Part shown: piece after piece, positions 52,575 through 62,729 of the stretch
Position numbering within the stretch: the first letter of the stretch is position 1
Layout: the number at the start of each line of letters is the position of its first letter
From: an uncultured Chlorobiaceae bacterium
GTDB lineage: Bacteria > Bacteroidota > Chlorobiia > Chlorobiales > Chlorobiaceae
NCBI GenBank assembly: GCA_903820085.1
Contig: CAIJGA010000030.1
Coordinates: 110,491 to 174,490, forward strand
Length of the DNA stretch: 64,000 nucleotides
Direction of reading: 5' to 3'
Notes under the pieces: model-generated
What the model saw: the letters and a program-made list of their open reading frames with translations, nothing else
The model's database searches: none
What the model was told of the DNA's origin: nothing
Program-made: the position numbers and the translations under genes

Positions 52575-55500
52575 ATGCCAAAAAAACAGAGAGCCGATTT
52601 ATTCATCGAAGAGGACAGGTTGCGAACTGAAAATGCGACTCTCAGAAAACAACTTCATGATCTTGAAGAGTGTGCTGTTGCGCTTGAAGCATCAAACAAG
52701 ACACTTGGCATGGTTGTGGAAGGAACACAGGCCGGATACTGGGATTGGAATATCAAAACTGGGGAGTTGGCCATCAATGCCGAGTGGGCTTCTATAGTCG
52801 GCTACAGCCTTGATGAGCTTCAACCCTTAACCATCAACACCTGGTTCGCTCTCTGCCATCCGGATGATATACCACTCTCCAACCAACTGATTAAAGAGCA
52901 TTTTGCCGATAGCACAACTCTTTATGAACTTGAACTCCGGATGCATCACAAACTCGGACACTGGATATGGGTACTTGACCGGGGGAAAATCTTCGAGCGC
53001 GACATTGACGGAAACCCGCTTCGCATGGTCGGATCCCATCAGAATATTACAGCAAGAAAAAACTCGGAACAGGCGCTCGCCAACAACAGGGCATTTGAAC
53101 GTCTTGTAACAGATCTTTCCAATCAGTTCATCTGCCTGCCATTTGAGCTTATTGATGCTATGATTGACAAAACTCTCAAGCTCATCGGTGAATTTGTCGA
53201 GGTGGACAGAAGCTACGTTTTCCAGTTTCGAGACGATCTTCTCCTGATGGACAACACCCATGAATGGTGTGCAGAAGGCGTCGAGCCGCAGATTGATTCA
53301 CTTAAAGCAATTGAAACAAGCAACTTCCCCTGGTGGATGGAGCAGATCAAAAACAATAGAACCATTCATCTTCACCGAATTGCCGATATGGGAATTGAGG
53401 CGAAGGCTGAAAAAGAGATCCTTGAATCACAGGATATCAAATCGCTGATTGTCATTCCTCTTGTCGCTCAATCATACTCTTTCGGCTATATCGGTTTTGA
53501 TGCGGTAAAACAAGAAAAAGAGTGGACGTCTGAAACCATCGCCGTCCTGAAGCTTACCGGAGGCATCATCGCCAATGCACTGCAACGCAAACAGGTTGAA
53601 TCTTTTATCCAGGCTGAACTTGATCTTGCCATTACACTCAGCCACCCTGCATCTTGCAATGAAACCCTGCAAACCTGCCTTCACACTGCAATCTCTGCTT
53701 CCGGGATGGACTGCGGAGGCATTTACCTGGTCAACAAGTGCGACAAGACTATCACCCTTGCCGTTCATGAAGGATTACCGCAAGCCTTCATCAATCATTC
53801 CGCGTCATACAGCTTCGATTCCGAAAATGCCCGACTGATCCTGAAGGGAAAACCCATCTACCATCAGTTTAAAGCACCCGGGGTGACAAGCAACAAAACA
53901 GACCGTACTGAACAACTGAAAGCCATTGCCATCCTTCCGATAATCTGCGGTGGGGAGGTCATTGCCAGCCTCAATGTCGCTTCGCAAATACTTGGGCAAG
54001 TGCCTGAAATTGCCCGGAAAGGACTTGAAACCATCATCGCACATATCGGATCGGCTATCATGCTCGCTCGATTGGAGGAAGAAATTGTTGATGCAAAAAG
54101 CAATCTTGAATCACTCTTCGACACCATTGACGATTTACTCTTCATTATTGACTCTGAGGGCAAAGTTATTCACACGAATGCCGCTGTCAGCAATAAACTA
54201 GGCTACACAGCTTCATCAATCATTAACAAACATCTGCTTCATTTTCATCCCGAGGACCAGTGGGATATAGCAAAAAATAATATTGATGAAATACTTGCCG
54301 GAAAGAAATTATCCTGTTTGGTCCCATTAATAACAAGTTCTGGAACTCTTCTTCCCGTAGAAACAAAAGTGACCAAGGGATTATGGAACAATAGGCCGGT
54401 ATTGTTCGGAATCAGCAGAGACTTTTCGGAGCGCATCCTCTCTGAAAAAAACTTACGAGAAAGTGAGCAACGGTTCAGGGAACTAACCGAACTCCTCCCC
54501 CTCACGCTCTTTGAGACCGACATAAGGGGCGCCGTTACCTATGCCAATGCCAAAAGTTTCGAAGTTTTCGGCTACAACACACCTGACCTCACCAAGAAAA
54601 AAACTTTTGACTACACGACACCCGAGATCACCAAGAAAAGAGTTTTTGCCATTAATTTCTGTATTCCGCAGGATGCAAAAAAAGCGTTGCTCCATTTTGA
54701 AGCCATCAAAAAAGGGCTTCATATTTCCAAGGAATATACAGCTCTCAGAAAAAATGGAAGCACCTTCCCCGCCCAGGTCTACAGTCTGCCAATAATCCAG
54801 AATGGTCTGATCAAGGGCATAAGAGGCCTTGTTGTTGACCTTACCGAACTGAAAAAAGCAGAATATGCCCAAAGAAGCAATGAAGTTCAAAAAAGGATTG
54901 CAGAGAAGTTCAAAGCCCTGATTGACAACATTCCGGGGGCGGTCTATCAAACCAATGATGATGGGAAAACGACAATCCTCTCAATGATCAATGATATTCT
55001 GAATGATTATTCCAAAGAGGAGTTTGAACATGGACTGTTTGAAACAGGGCTGATCATCCATCCGGATGATCGGGATAAGGTTGCTGCTTCAAACCGGACA
55101 CTGAAATCCGCAAAGGCATCCAAAGCCCTTTTTTATCGCATTATCATGCAAAACGGTTCAGTCAAGTGGCTCGAAGACCGAAAAACCTCCGTATTTTCAG
55201 CCGACGGCATCTTTACAGGAATCGATGGCATTCTGTTTGATGTCACTGAACGCATCATGGCACAGGAAGAAAAACTGCAACTCGAATCAAATCTTCGCAG
55301 AAAACTGCGTCTTGAATCAATCGGAACACTTGCTGGCGGTATTGCACATGATTTCAACAATATCCTCACACCAATCCTTGGCTATGCTGAAATGGGAATA
55401 TTCAGCCAGGCTACTGATGATCTGCTGCAAGGATATTTCATCGAAATTATCCAGGCCGCTGAACGCGCCAAAAATCTTGTTGCACAAATCCTGACATTCA

Positions 55501-56435
55501 GCATGGCCCAGGATAGCATTCCAGATATTGTCAGCGTTCAGGAAATTATCGATGAAGCACTCAAACTTCTTCGTCCATCAATCCCCTCGACGATCACCAT
55601 TGAGAAACATCTTGATAACTCCTGCCGAACGATACTTGCCGATCCATCGCAGATTCATCAAGTCATTATCAATCTCTGCGTCAATGCATTTCAGGCAATG
55701 GAAAAATCGGGTGGCTTGCTGACAATTACACTCAACGAGATTATTCCCGATAACAGCCTGCTAAAACTGCTTCCAAAACTTCATGAAGAGTGCTATGTAA
55801 AGCTCAGCATTTCCGATACTGGAACGGGAATCAGTGAGAGCACCATGGAACGTATATTCGAGCCGTTTTTTACGACAAAGTCGGTCGATGAAGGAACCGG
55901 CCTCGGCCTTTCAGTTGTCCATGGGATTATCGCAAGCTTTAACGGCGAGATCTGTGTCGACAGCATTTCGGAAAAAGGAACCACCTTTAATATCTATCTT
56001 CCGATCGGCGACGAATTAACCACAGCAAAGCCCTTAATTGAATCCTGTGCTAAAGGATATGGAAACATTCTTTTTATTGATGACGAATCGACAATACTGA
56101 AAATGATGACGATGATGATCACGAAACTTGGATTCAAGGTAATGGCAATGAGCTCACCCTTCCAGGCTCTTGAACTGTTTCGAAAAACGCCTGAACACTT
56201 CAACCTTGTCATTACCGATCTTACTATGCCAGAAATGACAGGACTTGAACTTGCCAGCGAGATACATAAAACCAGCCCTCAAGTCCCGGTTATCCTCATA
56301 ACTGGCTATGAAAAGGATATCGAGCAAACCAAAACGCTCAGTAATTACGGTATCAGCGGATTCCTGAAAAAGCCGGTCCGACTCGCAGAGATGGCGGCAG
56401 CAATAAATGACGTAATTTATTCAACGACGGCCTAA
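52575..56435 (+). CDS. Hybrid sensor histidine kinase (PAS-GAF-GAF-PAS-PAS-PAS-HK-REC)
   Basis: A 1286-residue soluble multi-domain kinase without membrane helices. Order: short coiled coil (1-55), PAS (~58-160; GYWDWNIKTGELAINAEWAS), two GAF domains (~175-340 and ~350-510), three PAS domains (~520-625, 640-750, 775-890), HisKA with H925 in AGGIAHDFNNILTPILGYAE, HATPase (~970-1140; SDTGTGISESTMERIFEPFF, GTGLGLSVVHGI) and a receiver with D1215 in VITDLTMPEMTG. The phospho-acceptor context AHDFNN is typical for this class. The stand-alone receiver 10 bp downstream is a likely partner. Confidence 0.93.
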   Translation: MPKKQRADLFIEEDRLRTENATLRKQLHDLEECAVALEASNKTLGMVVEGTQAGYWDWNIKTGELAINAEWASIVGYSLDELQPLTINTWFALCHPDDIPLSNQLIKEHFADSTTLYELELRMHHKLGHWIWVLDRGKIFERDIDGNPLRMVGSHQNITARKNSEQALANNRAFERLVTDLSNQFICLPFELIDAMIDKTLKLIGEFVEVDRSYVFQFRDDLLLMDNTHEWCAEGVEPQIDSLKAIETSNFPWWMEQIKNNRTIHLHRIADMGIEAKAEKEILESQDIKSLIVIPLVAQSYSFGYIGFDAVKQEKEWTSETIAVLKLTGGIIANALQRKQVESFIQAELDLAITLSHPASCNETLQTCLHTAISASGMDCGGIYLVNKCDKTITLAVHEGLPQAFINHSASYSFDSENARLILKGKPIYHQFKAPGVTSNKTDRTEQLKAIAILPIICGGEVIASLNVASQILGQVPEIARKGLETIIAHIGSAIMLARLEEEIVDAKSNLESLFDTIDDLLFIIDSEGKVIHTNAAVSNKLGYTASSIINKHLLHFHPEDQWDIAKNNIDEILAGKKLSCLVPLITSSGTLLPVETKVTKGLWNNRPVLFGISRDFSERILSEKNLRESEQRFRELTELLPLTLFETDIRGAVTYANAKSFEVFGYNTPDLTKKKTFDYTTPEITKKRVFAINFCIPQDAKKALLHFEAIKKGLHISKEYTALRKNGSTFPAQVYSLPIIQNGLIKGIRGLVVDLTELKKAEYAQRSNEVQKRIAEKFKALIDNIPGAVYQTNDDGKTTILSMINDILNDYSKEEFEHGLFETGLIIHPDDRDKVAASNRTLKSAKASKALFYRIIMQNGSVKWLEDRKTSVFSADGIFTGIDGILFDVTERIMAQEEKLQLESNLRRKLRLESIGTLAGGIAHDFNNILTPILGYAEMGIFSQATDDLLQGYFIEIIQAAERAKNLVAQILTFSMAQDSIPDIVSVQEIIDEALKLLRPSIPSTITIEKHLDNSCRTILADPSQIHQVIINLCVNAFQAMEKSGGLLTITLNEIIPDNSLLKLLPKLHEECYVKLSISDTGTGISESTMERIFEPFFTTKSVDEGTGLGLSVVHGIIASFNGEICVDSISEKGTTFNIYLPIGDELTTAKPLIESCAKGYGNILFIDDESTILKMMTMMITKLGFKVMAMSSPFQALELFRKTPEHFNLVITDLTMPEMTGLELASEIHKTSPQVPVILITGYEKDIEQTKTLSNYGISGFLKKPVRLAEMAAAINDVIYSTTA

Positions 56436-56445
56436 CCATATCCCT

Positions 56446-56805
56446 ATGAAAATTCTTGTTATTGACGATGACGCTGCGGTCAGAAAATTTATCAGTCTGA
56501 TTCTGCAAAGAAAAAAACATACTGTTGTAGAGGCTGATAATGGAGTTACTGGCCTCCAGCTTTTACAGGAGCACCGAGACATTACGGTGATGATAACCGA
56601 CCTCATCATGCCCGAAAAGGAGGGCATTGAAACAATTATCGAAGTCCGGCAACAATATCCGTCCATAAAAATCCTGGCAATTTCAGGCGGTGGAAAAGTC
56701 AGTCCTGAAAATTACCTCGTTATTGCTGATGCTCTCGGTGCACATACCACCCTGAAAAAGCCTTTCAGTGGACAGGAACTGATGCAGGCCATTGAAAATC
56801 TTTAA
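56446..56805 (+). CDS. Stand-alone response regulator (CheY-like)
   Basis: A 119-residue receiver with acidic pocket D7-D9 (LVIDDDAAV), phosphoacceptor D52 in MITDLIMPEKEG and Lys in LKKPFSGQEL. No output domain. It starts 10 bp after the hybrid kinase and is surely co-transcribed. Likely acts by protein-protein contact or as a phosphate sink of the kinase. Confidence 0.93.
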   Translation: MKILVIDDDAAVRKFISLILQRKKHTVVEADNGVTGLQLLQEHRDITVMITDLIMPEKEGIETIIEVRQQYPSIKILAISGGGKVSPENYLVIADALGAHTTLKKPFSGQELMQAIENL

Positions 56806-56844
56806 TAATAATCACCGACAGCAAGGGAGCGGGTATGGAACAAA

Positions 56845-57549
56845 CTATTCGGGGAGTAAATCAAAGTATTGTTCAAGTCCCGATTGCTCTTCCTCGCTCT
56901 CATTGATTACTTCAAATGTTTTGTTTTTGGCTTTATCAACCCATAACGCGATCACAAGAAGCTCTGCCACATCAGATCGGTTGATCCATCCGCTCCACAA
57001 CCTGTCTCCCGTATCAACATGAAGCTTATGCTGTAAAGGTTCGCCATCTTTCAAACCACCGGGCCTGACAATGGTATAGGAATGAGCGGGTTGTGAAAAT
57101 ACCTCCCGTACATGCTCTTCAGCTTCCCATTTTTTGAGCAAGACACCACCAAAAAGATTCAGTGGATGATACCACCTTGTTACAGCAAGAGAGCTGACAA
57201 GCCCAAAATGCTTTACTCCCGCTTTAGCGGCCTCATCGACAAGCCGCTTAACCCCATCCCGGTCAACATCGGCCGGTGATGACTCCCCTGAATAGGAGCT
57301 GGAACCAAGCGCAGAAATAACTGCATCACACCCACAGACCGCACGGGCAATATCTGAAGCACTTTGTATTTTACCGGTAATAATTTCAACGCCCTCGCCA
57401 AACAAACGTAAGGCCTTATCCTTCTCCCTCGAAAACACTCTAACCGGGACACCGTAATGCAAAAGCCTTTTCACCACCCATTGCCCAGTTTTTCCTGTTG
57501 CTCCAGCTACAAGGACTTGTCCGTTGTATACATTCTTGCTTTCCATCAC
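56845..57549 (-). CDS. Atypical SDR, NAD(P)-binding (NmrA-like)
   Basis: A 234-residue Rossmann protein: glycine motif VAGATGKTGQWVVKRL, ALGSSSYSGESSPADVDRDG and YTIVRPGGLKDGEPLQHKLH. It belongs to the atypical SDR group of chloroplast/cyanobacterial HCF173/YlmD-like and NmrA-type proteins, usually lacking the Ser-Tyr-Lys triad; here it lacks an obvious YxxxK. Its relatives in phototrophs help in photosynthetic complex assembly, but no role is proven here. Convergent with the response regulator. Confidence 0.85.
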   Translation of the reverse strand: MMESKNVYNGQVLVAGATGKTGQWVVKRLLHYGVPVRVFSREKDKALRLFGEGVEIITGKIQSASDIARAVCGCDAVISALGSSSYSGESSPADVDRDGVKRLVDEAAKAGVKHFGLVSSLAVTRWYHPLNLFGGVLLKKWEAEEHVREVFSQPAHSYTIVRPGGLKDGEPLQHKLHVDTGDRLWSGWINRSDVAELLVIALWVDKAKNKTFEVINESEEEQSGLEQYFDLLPE

Positions 57550-57733
57550 ACTCCATTAAGAAAATTAGAACGAACTTATTCTACCGTAACACATTACTAC
57601 ATTAACCCCTAATGGTTGCAAGAAAGTTTCTTTACAGAACAGGAATTTCATTACTTTTTATAACATTCAATTCTCCACTCGCCGGATACTGTCCCGGGAG
57701 AAAGCTAACCGGTCAACCATCATCAACACCGCC

Positions 57734-58960
57734 ATGAAACAAAAACGGTACGAAGTGGTCACTCTCTTTATTGGTTTGACACTCTCAATCTACAGCACAG
57801 CATCTGCATACGACCAGAACGCATTCAATACGCTCAAAAAAAGTGTTTCGGAATGGAATTCCATGCGCCAAGCCAGAGCCGGTGAAACGATCGACCTCTC
57901 CGAAACAGAACTAGGAGATATCAACCTGACCGGAGCTGACCTTAGCAGAACAGTGTTGATCGGGGCTGAACTCAGCGGGGCAACACTCAATATGGCTGAC
58001 CTGAAAAAATCAAACCTTATGATGGCGTTGATAAAAAAAGCCAATCTTAAAATGAGTGACCTTTCAGGTGCCTGCCTGGTCAAGGCAAATCTCCAGGGAT
58101 CGTTTATGAAAGGCGCAAAGTTTACGGATGCAAACCTTCAGGATGCAAACCTGAGATGGACCATGCTTGAAAAAGCTGATTTCTCAAGGGCTAACCTGAC
58201 CAATACCACTCTTTTTGAAGCAAATCTTGCAGGAGCAAATCTGAGTGGCGCCAACCTGAATGGAGCACATTTTATTGAACAGGCCAATCTCGACGGAGCA
58301 ACACTGTCAAACAATACGATCCTGCCGTCAGGTGAAAAAGCCACTTCCCGCTGGAGCGGTCTGCATAATGCAATCTTTGTCAGTGAACCGGAAAGCGTAC
58401 CGATAACCTATGAAAATCCGATATCTGTCCCTCCGTCAGTTCGTGAAATAAGTTCGGGAGACGTACTCACAGGAATCGCTGAAAAAGCCGTAACAGGGAG
58501 GGGAAAAAGGTCGACTGGCGCTAACAGATCCGGTTTTGAAAATGGCTCTCTCAACAATGTTGACATGAGCGGCGCCGATCTACGCAATACCAATTTCCAT
58601 AAAGCAGAGATGAAATCTGCACGAATGAAAGGAGCAAACCTTCAGGGAGCAAACCTTGATCGTGCATTTCTTAAAGATGCCGATCTCAGCAAGAGCAATC
58701 TGTCGAATGCCCTTCTTTACGGGGCAACGCTTACCGGAGCGAATCTGAGCGGAGCAAATCTTGAGGGGGCATCACTGTTTGAAGCTGATCTGGAAGGAGC
58801 AAATCTGGAAGGAGCAAACCTGAAAGGCGCCAACATTATGGACGCCAATTTCAACAATGCAACCTTATCACAACAGACTATACTCCCATCAGGAGAACGG
58901 GCATCATCTGGTTGGGCCGCACTTAAAAATGCTAAATTTGTGAAAATGACTCAAGAGTAA
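57734..58960 (+). CDS. Exported pentapeptide-repeat protein with internal duplication
   Basis: A 408-residue protein with a signal peptide (VVTLFIGLTLSIYSTASAYD). Two blocks of A(D/N)LxX repeats (residues ~55-185 and ~275-375) form right-handed beta-helices. Each block ends with a similar module: NNTILPSGEKATSRWSGLHN and SQQTILPSGERASSGWAALK, then NA.FV. So the gene arose from a duplication of about 170 codons. The function of exported pentapeptide proteins is unknown; a structural or binding role at the cell envelope is possible. Confidence 0.92.
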   Translation: MKQKRYEVVTLFIGLTLSIYSTASAYDQNAFNTLKKSVSEWNSMRQARAGETIDLSETELGDINLTGADLSRTVLIGAELSGATLNMADLKKSNLMMALIKKANLKMSDLSGACLVKANLQGSFMKGAKFTDANLQDANLRWTMLEKADFSRANLTNTTLFEANLAGANLSGANLNGAHFIEQANLDGATLSNNTILPSGEKATSRWSGLHNAIFVSEPESVPITYENPISVPPSVREISSGDVLTGIAEKAVTGRGKRSTGANRSGFENGSLNNVDMSGADLRNTNFHKAEMKSARMKGANLQGANLDRAFLKDADLSKSNLSNALLYGATLTGANLSGANLEGASLFEADLEGANLEGANLKGANIMDANFNNATLSQQTILPSGERASSGWAALKNAKFVKMTQE

Positions 58961-58994
58961 CCATGTCCGAAGTGCATGTCATTCAACGCTTTTC

Positions 58995-59016
58995 AGCCTG
59001 GCACAAAAGCCAGGCT
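58995..59016. terminator. Hairpin between convergent genes
   Basis: AGCCTGGC and GCCAGGCT form a perfect 8-bp stem with a 6-nt loop, located between the pentapeptide gene and the convergent gene at 59018. The T run is poor on both strands, so it is a moderate terminator candidate. Confidence 0.55.
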
Positions 59017-59017
59017 A

Positions 59018-59311
59018 TTACACCGCTTCGTTTAATCCAAGAAAACGCTTGCGATAAAGAAAATGATGAAAGAGATGGGCTTTACGGATATTAGGGTCAC
59101 TGGCCTGAAGAGTGTTTTTTTTGCCTGTACGGGTAACCACTTCAAGTGTTCCGTCCGCATTGACCTTGTCGACTTTCCAGAACTTATCGACCACATAATG
59201 ATATGCCTCACCATGCTCCAGAGGATAAACCTGCTTCGCTCTCAAACCAGGGCGGCAGGAGCTTTTCGGCTTATGATAGATAATCTTGTCTCCAACTCTG
59301 AACTGCACCAT
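59018..59311 (-). CDS. Small conserved hypothetical (CarD/KOW-like start)
   Basis: Start at 59311 (MVQFRVGDKIIYHKPKSSCR) because of a perfect AGGAGG ribosome-binding site 6 nt upstream; the longer frame to 59440 is A+T-rich and unlikely. The 97-residue protein begins like CarD/KOW domains (VGDKIIY), followed by beta-rich (YHYVVDKFWKVDKVNADGTL) and a basic helical end (HLFHHFLYRKRFLGL). Its partner is unknown. Strong ribosome binding is unusual among the genes here. Confidence 0.75.
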   Translation of the reverse strand: MVQFRVGDKIIYHKPKSSCRPGLRAKQVYPLEHGEAYHYVVDKFWKVDKVNADGTLEVVTRTGKKNTLQASDPNIRKAHLFHHFLYRKRFLGLNEAV

Positions 59312-59444
59312 CTCGACCTCCTTTCCGGTTGAATGACCGGACATTATTGTTAGCTGTTTCTTGTTATCATTAATTACAAAGAAAAAAGGAATAACCAATT
59401 TTTTTTCTTGGTTTAGGAACCAAAACAACCTCCATTCCAAACGA

Positions 59445-60095
59445 CTAACTGCCCAACCGCCTCAAAATCAGGGTATATTCTCTCAAGTCTGACATCGGCT
59501 TATTCTTTATATACAAGCACCATTCAACCGGCATATACTTGCCCTCGCCTGTCTTAAATCTCGACTGAAAGGTCACGATATCATCATCCTGCCGTTGTCG
59601 CTGTAACGTACTCTCCACCAGTTCGTAATCTTCAGGATGAACCAATAAGTCCAGTCCGGTCTCTGAAAGAGCATTTGATTCATATCCTAAAAAGGTTTCC
59701 ATTGATCCGGTCATATCAACGAAGCGCTCTGCATGATCAAGAAATGCGTATGCATCAATAAGTGGTTTGTATCGGCCAGCACAGCTTCCTACATTGAGAT
59801 GGACCTGCCTGAACAAGTTGTCGATATCCATTCGTGATCGAGAATATGCCAGCGCATTACTGAGCGGGGCCAAGGGAAAATCGTTGAAATGCCCACTCAG
59901 CAACCATTGGATATCTGCCCCGTCATTTTTGAGACGCTCAATCATTTTTTTACCGGGCTGACACTTCCCCTGAAGATAAGGGGTCATCTGTGCCGGATAT
60001 TTTATCCCGACTACGCTGCAAAACGAATTGATTGAGCCATGTTTTTGCTGAATATATTCCCTGAGCCGTTGACTAAAACCGAGATTTGATCGCAT
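59445..60095 (-). CDS. HTH-PAS regulatory protein
   Basis: The ATG at 60095 (MRSNLGFSQRLREYIQQKHG) gives 216 residues. The N-terminal ~75 residues look like a bacteriophage-repressor-type HTH (INSFCSVVGIKYPAQMTPYL, with GKKMIERLKNDGADIQWLLS). The C-terminal part (~105-215) is a PAS domain (SMETFLGYESNALSETGLDL, DIVTFQSRFKTGEGKYMPVE). DNA-binding control by a small ligand or redox signal is suggested. It lies behind the 217-bp A+T-rich gap before kup. Confidence 0.8.
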   Translation of the reverse strand: MRSNLGFSQRLREYIQQKHGSINSFCSVVGIKYPAQMTPYLQGKCQPGKKMIERLKNDGADIQWLLSGHFNDFPLAPLSNALAYSRSRMDIDNLFRQVHLNVGSCAGRYKPLIDAYAFLDHAERFVDMTGSMETFLGYESNALSETGLDLLVHPEDYELVESTLQRQRQDDDIVTFQSRFKTGEGKYMPVEWCLYIKNKPMSDLREYTLILRRLGS

Positions 60096-60357
60096 AATAA
60101 AATGGTGTTTGTTGATCAAAGCAATGAAAAAGCCGATCATTCATAAGTTGAAAAACCAAATTTCCCTTAGATAACAAGACTACCCTCTTATATAATAATA
60201 TAATATGATGCACAACACAATATAACATCTTTTTACGTTATTTTTATCATTCCTGTTCGCAGACAGCTTTTTTCAGCGAGATATTGAACAAATAAATTGT
60301 CAACCGTCAATCCGGAAGTAATAATATCGGCATTGCTACCTCTTTGCAGAATCCTGA

Positions 60358-62280
60358 TTATATCTGAACCAGAACCCCAATCTCAATCACCTGGCCAGCA
60401 GGCAGATCATAATATGCCGTTGCGCTGAGAGCGTTACGAGACATCAAAGCAAAGAGTTTTTTTCGCCATAAGATCATTTTCGACTTGAGACCGGCAACAA
60501 TTTTCTCCCGACTCAAGAAAAAGCTGATTGCCTCGGGCCGAAAATTGAGACCCTGATGATTAGCCAATGCTATGACCTGATGAATATTGGGATACTCCAG
60601 AAAGCCATAGCGGGCAACAACCTTAAAAAAACCATCTCCCAGTTTGGTCACCTCAACCTTCTGACTGCTTGGCACCCTCGGAACCCGTTCAGTGCTGAAA
60701 TGAAACAGCGCTACTTCGGAATGCATGATCTTGTTATGACGCAGATTATGGAGCATGGCAACAGGAACCACATCAGGATTGGCCGTCAGATAGACTGCCT
60801 GACCTTTCACCCGATAGGGCTGCTGCAAAGAGAGGCTCTGTATAAACTCTTCTATCGTAAGGGTACGATCCTGCAACTGTTGCAGCAGAAGGCCACGCCC
60901 CTGCTTCCATGTAAGCATAAGGGTAAAGACGACCAGTCCGATCACCAATGGAAACCATGCCCCCTGGAAGAGCTTGCTAACACTTGCTCCAAAAAAAGAA
61001 AGATCAATTATTGCAAAAAAGCTGGCCAGAAGATTAAGGCCAATCTTGTTCCACTGCCAAAGATCCCGGGCAACATAATAGAACAGAATCGTGGAGATAA
61101 GCATAGTGGCAGTTACAGCAACGCCATAAGCCGCTGCAAGCTTGCTTGACGAACCAAAACCAGCAACCAGACTGATGGTTGCGATCATTAATGACCAGTT
61201 TGCCGCCGGAACATAAATCTGTCCGATATGTTTGTCTGAGGTATGCGTAACCGTCAAACGAGGCAGGTAGCCAAGTTGAATTGCCTGCTGAGTTAGTGAA
61301 TAAACACCGGTGATCAGCGCCTGTGATGCAATAATCGTTGCCGAGGTCGAAAGCAGAACCATCGGTATCATTGCCCAGGAAGGCACAAGGCCATAAAAGG
61401 GATGATGAGACTCCTGGGGAAAAGCAAGCAGAAGGGAACCCTGCCCGAAATAGTTCAGGAGCAATGCAGGAAGCACGAGTAACACCCAGGTCAAACGGAT
61501 AGGACGTCTTCCGAAATGGCCCATATCGGCATAGAGCGCTTCCGCACCGGTAACGGAAAGGAAAACTGCCCCCAACACCATAAAACCCTGAAGATGATTG
61601 TTCAAAAGAAAGGAGATGCCATACCATGGCATAATCGCCCGCAATATCTGCGGGTACCGGATAATTTCAGCAAGACCGAGTAATCCAATAACCATAAACC
61701 AGACAAATATAATCGGCCCAAACAGAGCACCGACTCGGGCTGTACCATGATGCTGAAAGAGAAAAAGAGCGATAAGAACGATAATGGTGACCGGTATGAC
61801 AAGATCCTTGAATGCCGGTGCGATGATCTGTACACCCTCAACCGCACTGAGAACCGATATGGCCGGAGTAATCATGCCATCGCCATAGAGCAAGGCTGCA
61901 CCGAACAAACCGATAATTACCAATAACCATCGTTCATAACCCTGTTTCTTGCTTTGCGTAATAATCAGCGCCGTAAGAGCAAGAATACCGCCCTCCCCGT
62001 CATTATCGGCTTTCATAATAAAGGTCAGATATTTCAAACTCACAATCAGGAGAAGCGCCCATACAAGCAGAGAGAGAACACCAAGAACATTCGCCTGTGT
62101 GATTGGGATGCCATATTCTCCATGAAAACACTCCCGGACAGCATAAAGTGGGCTGGTTCCTATATCACCGAACACCACGCCAAGAGCAGCAAGTGAGAGT
62201 CCTGCAAGCCGCCTCATGCCAGATTGCTCCGAATGGCTACTTACATCTGACTTTTCCGATAATTTTGACATAATCAACAA
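60358..62280 (-). CDS. kup: Potassium uptake protein Kup
   Basis: A 640-residue K+/H+ symporter. Twelve membrane helices make up the first ~460 residues; the diagnostic block GVVFGDIGTSPLYAVRECFH is near residue 35 and GDGMITPAISVLSAVEGV follows. The C-terminal cytoplasmic domain (~470-640) is typical. The start may be 62280 or 62271. No c-di-AMP or other riboswitch was recognised in the 449-bp upstream gap. Confidence 0.95.
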   Translation of the reverse strand: MLIMSKLSEKSDVSSHSEQSGMRRLAGLSLAALGVVFGDIGTSPLYAVRECFHGEYGIPITQANVLGVLSLLVWALLLIVSLKYLTFIMKADNDGEGGILALTALIITQSKKQGYERWLLVIIGLFGAALLYGDGMITPAISVLSAVEGVQIIAPAFKDLVIPVTIIVLIALFLFQHHGTARVGALFGPIIFVWFMVIGLLGLAEIIRYPQILRAIMPWYGISFLLNNHLQGFMVLGAVFLSVTGAEALYADMGHFGRRPIRLTWVLLVLPALLLNYFGQGSLLLAFPQESHHPFYGLVPSWAMIPMVLLSTSATIIASQALITGVYSLTQQAIQLGYLPRLTVTHTSDKHIGQIYVPAANWSLMIATISLVAGFGSSSKLAAAYGVAVTATMLISTILFYYVARDLWQWNKIGLNLLASFFAIIDLSFFGASVSKLFQGAWFPLVIGLVVFTLMLTWKQGRGLLLQQLQDRTLTIEEFIQSLSLQQPYRVKGQAVYLTANPDVVPVAMLHNLRHNKIMHSEVALFHFSTERVPRVPSSQKVEVTKLGDGFFKVVARYGFLEYPNIHQVIALANHQGLNFRPEAISFFLSREKIVAGLKSKMILWRKKLFALMSRNALSATAYYDLPAGQVIEIGVLVQI

Positions 62281-62729
62281 ATAAATACAATAACCTTATT
62301 GGCCAAGAAAATTACTCTGCACAATATAAGACAATAAGTTCTCAATCAAGGCAAACGCCCGTTAGAGCTGCTTCTGATAAATGATAGCTGCGCATCTGCA
62401 AAACGAACATACCCGGCAACACCTTCAGCCTGGCGCGATGAATTTTTATTCATTATAAAGAATCAAAGCATCATAAAAATCGCCCTCTTCAAGAAGGTAC
62501 AAAAAAGAGACGTTTCCGATCAGGACAGGGCTATGCCCTTATAATAATTGGCCAAAAGAGGCTGTAAGTCCTTTACAAACAAGCCACCTAAAGGATATTT
62601 CTTGCTTTGACAATTTTTTTTTATATTAAAAAATGAAACATAACTGAATAGCATAGCGATTTCAATTCATTTTCACCTGTTCCCGTTCTTAAGACTCTAT
62701 ACGGAACAGCGGATTTAAACCATGAGCGT
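62281..62729. other. 449-bp divergent intergenic region (kup / rlpA-like)
   Basis: No coding signal seen. TTGACA occurs at 62607-62612 in front of the RlpA-like gene but without a well-spaced -10 box. A 7-bp inverted repeat (TCCTTTA/TAAAGGA) lies near 62569-62596. The rest is plain A+T-rich intergenic DNA. Confidence 0.5.

Noticed and set aside
62281..62729. c-di-AMP or other riboswitch upstream of kup
   Set aside because: No conserved riboswitch core could be recognised; only short A+T-rich inverted repeats are present.
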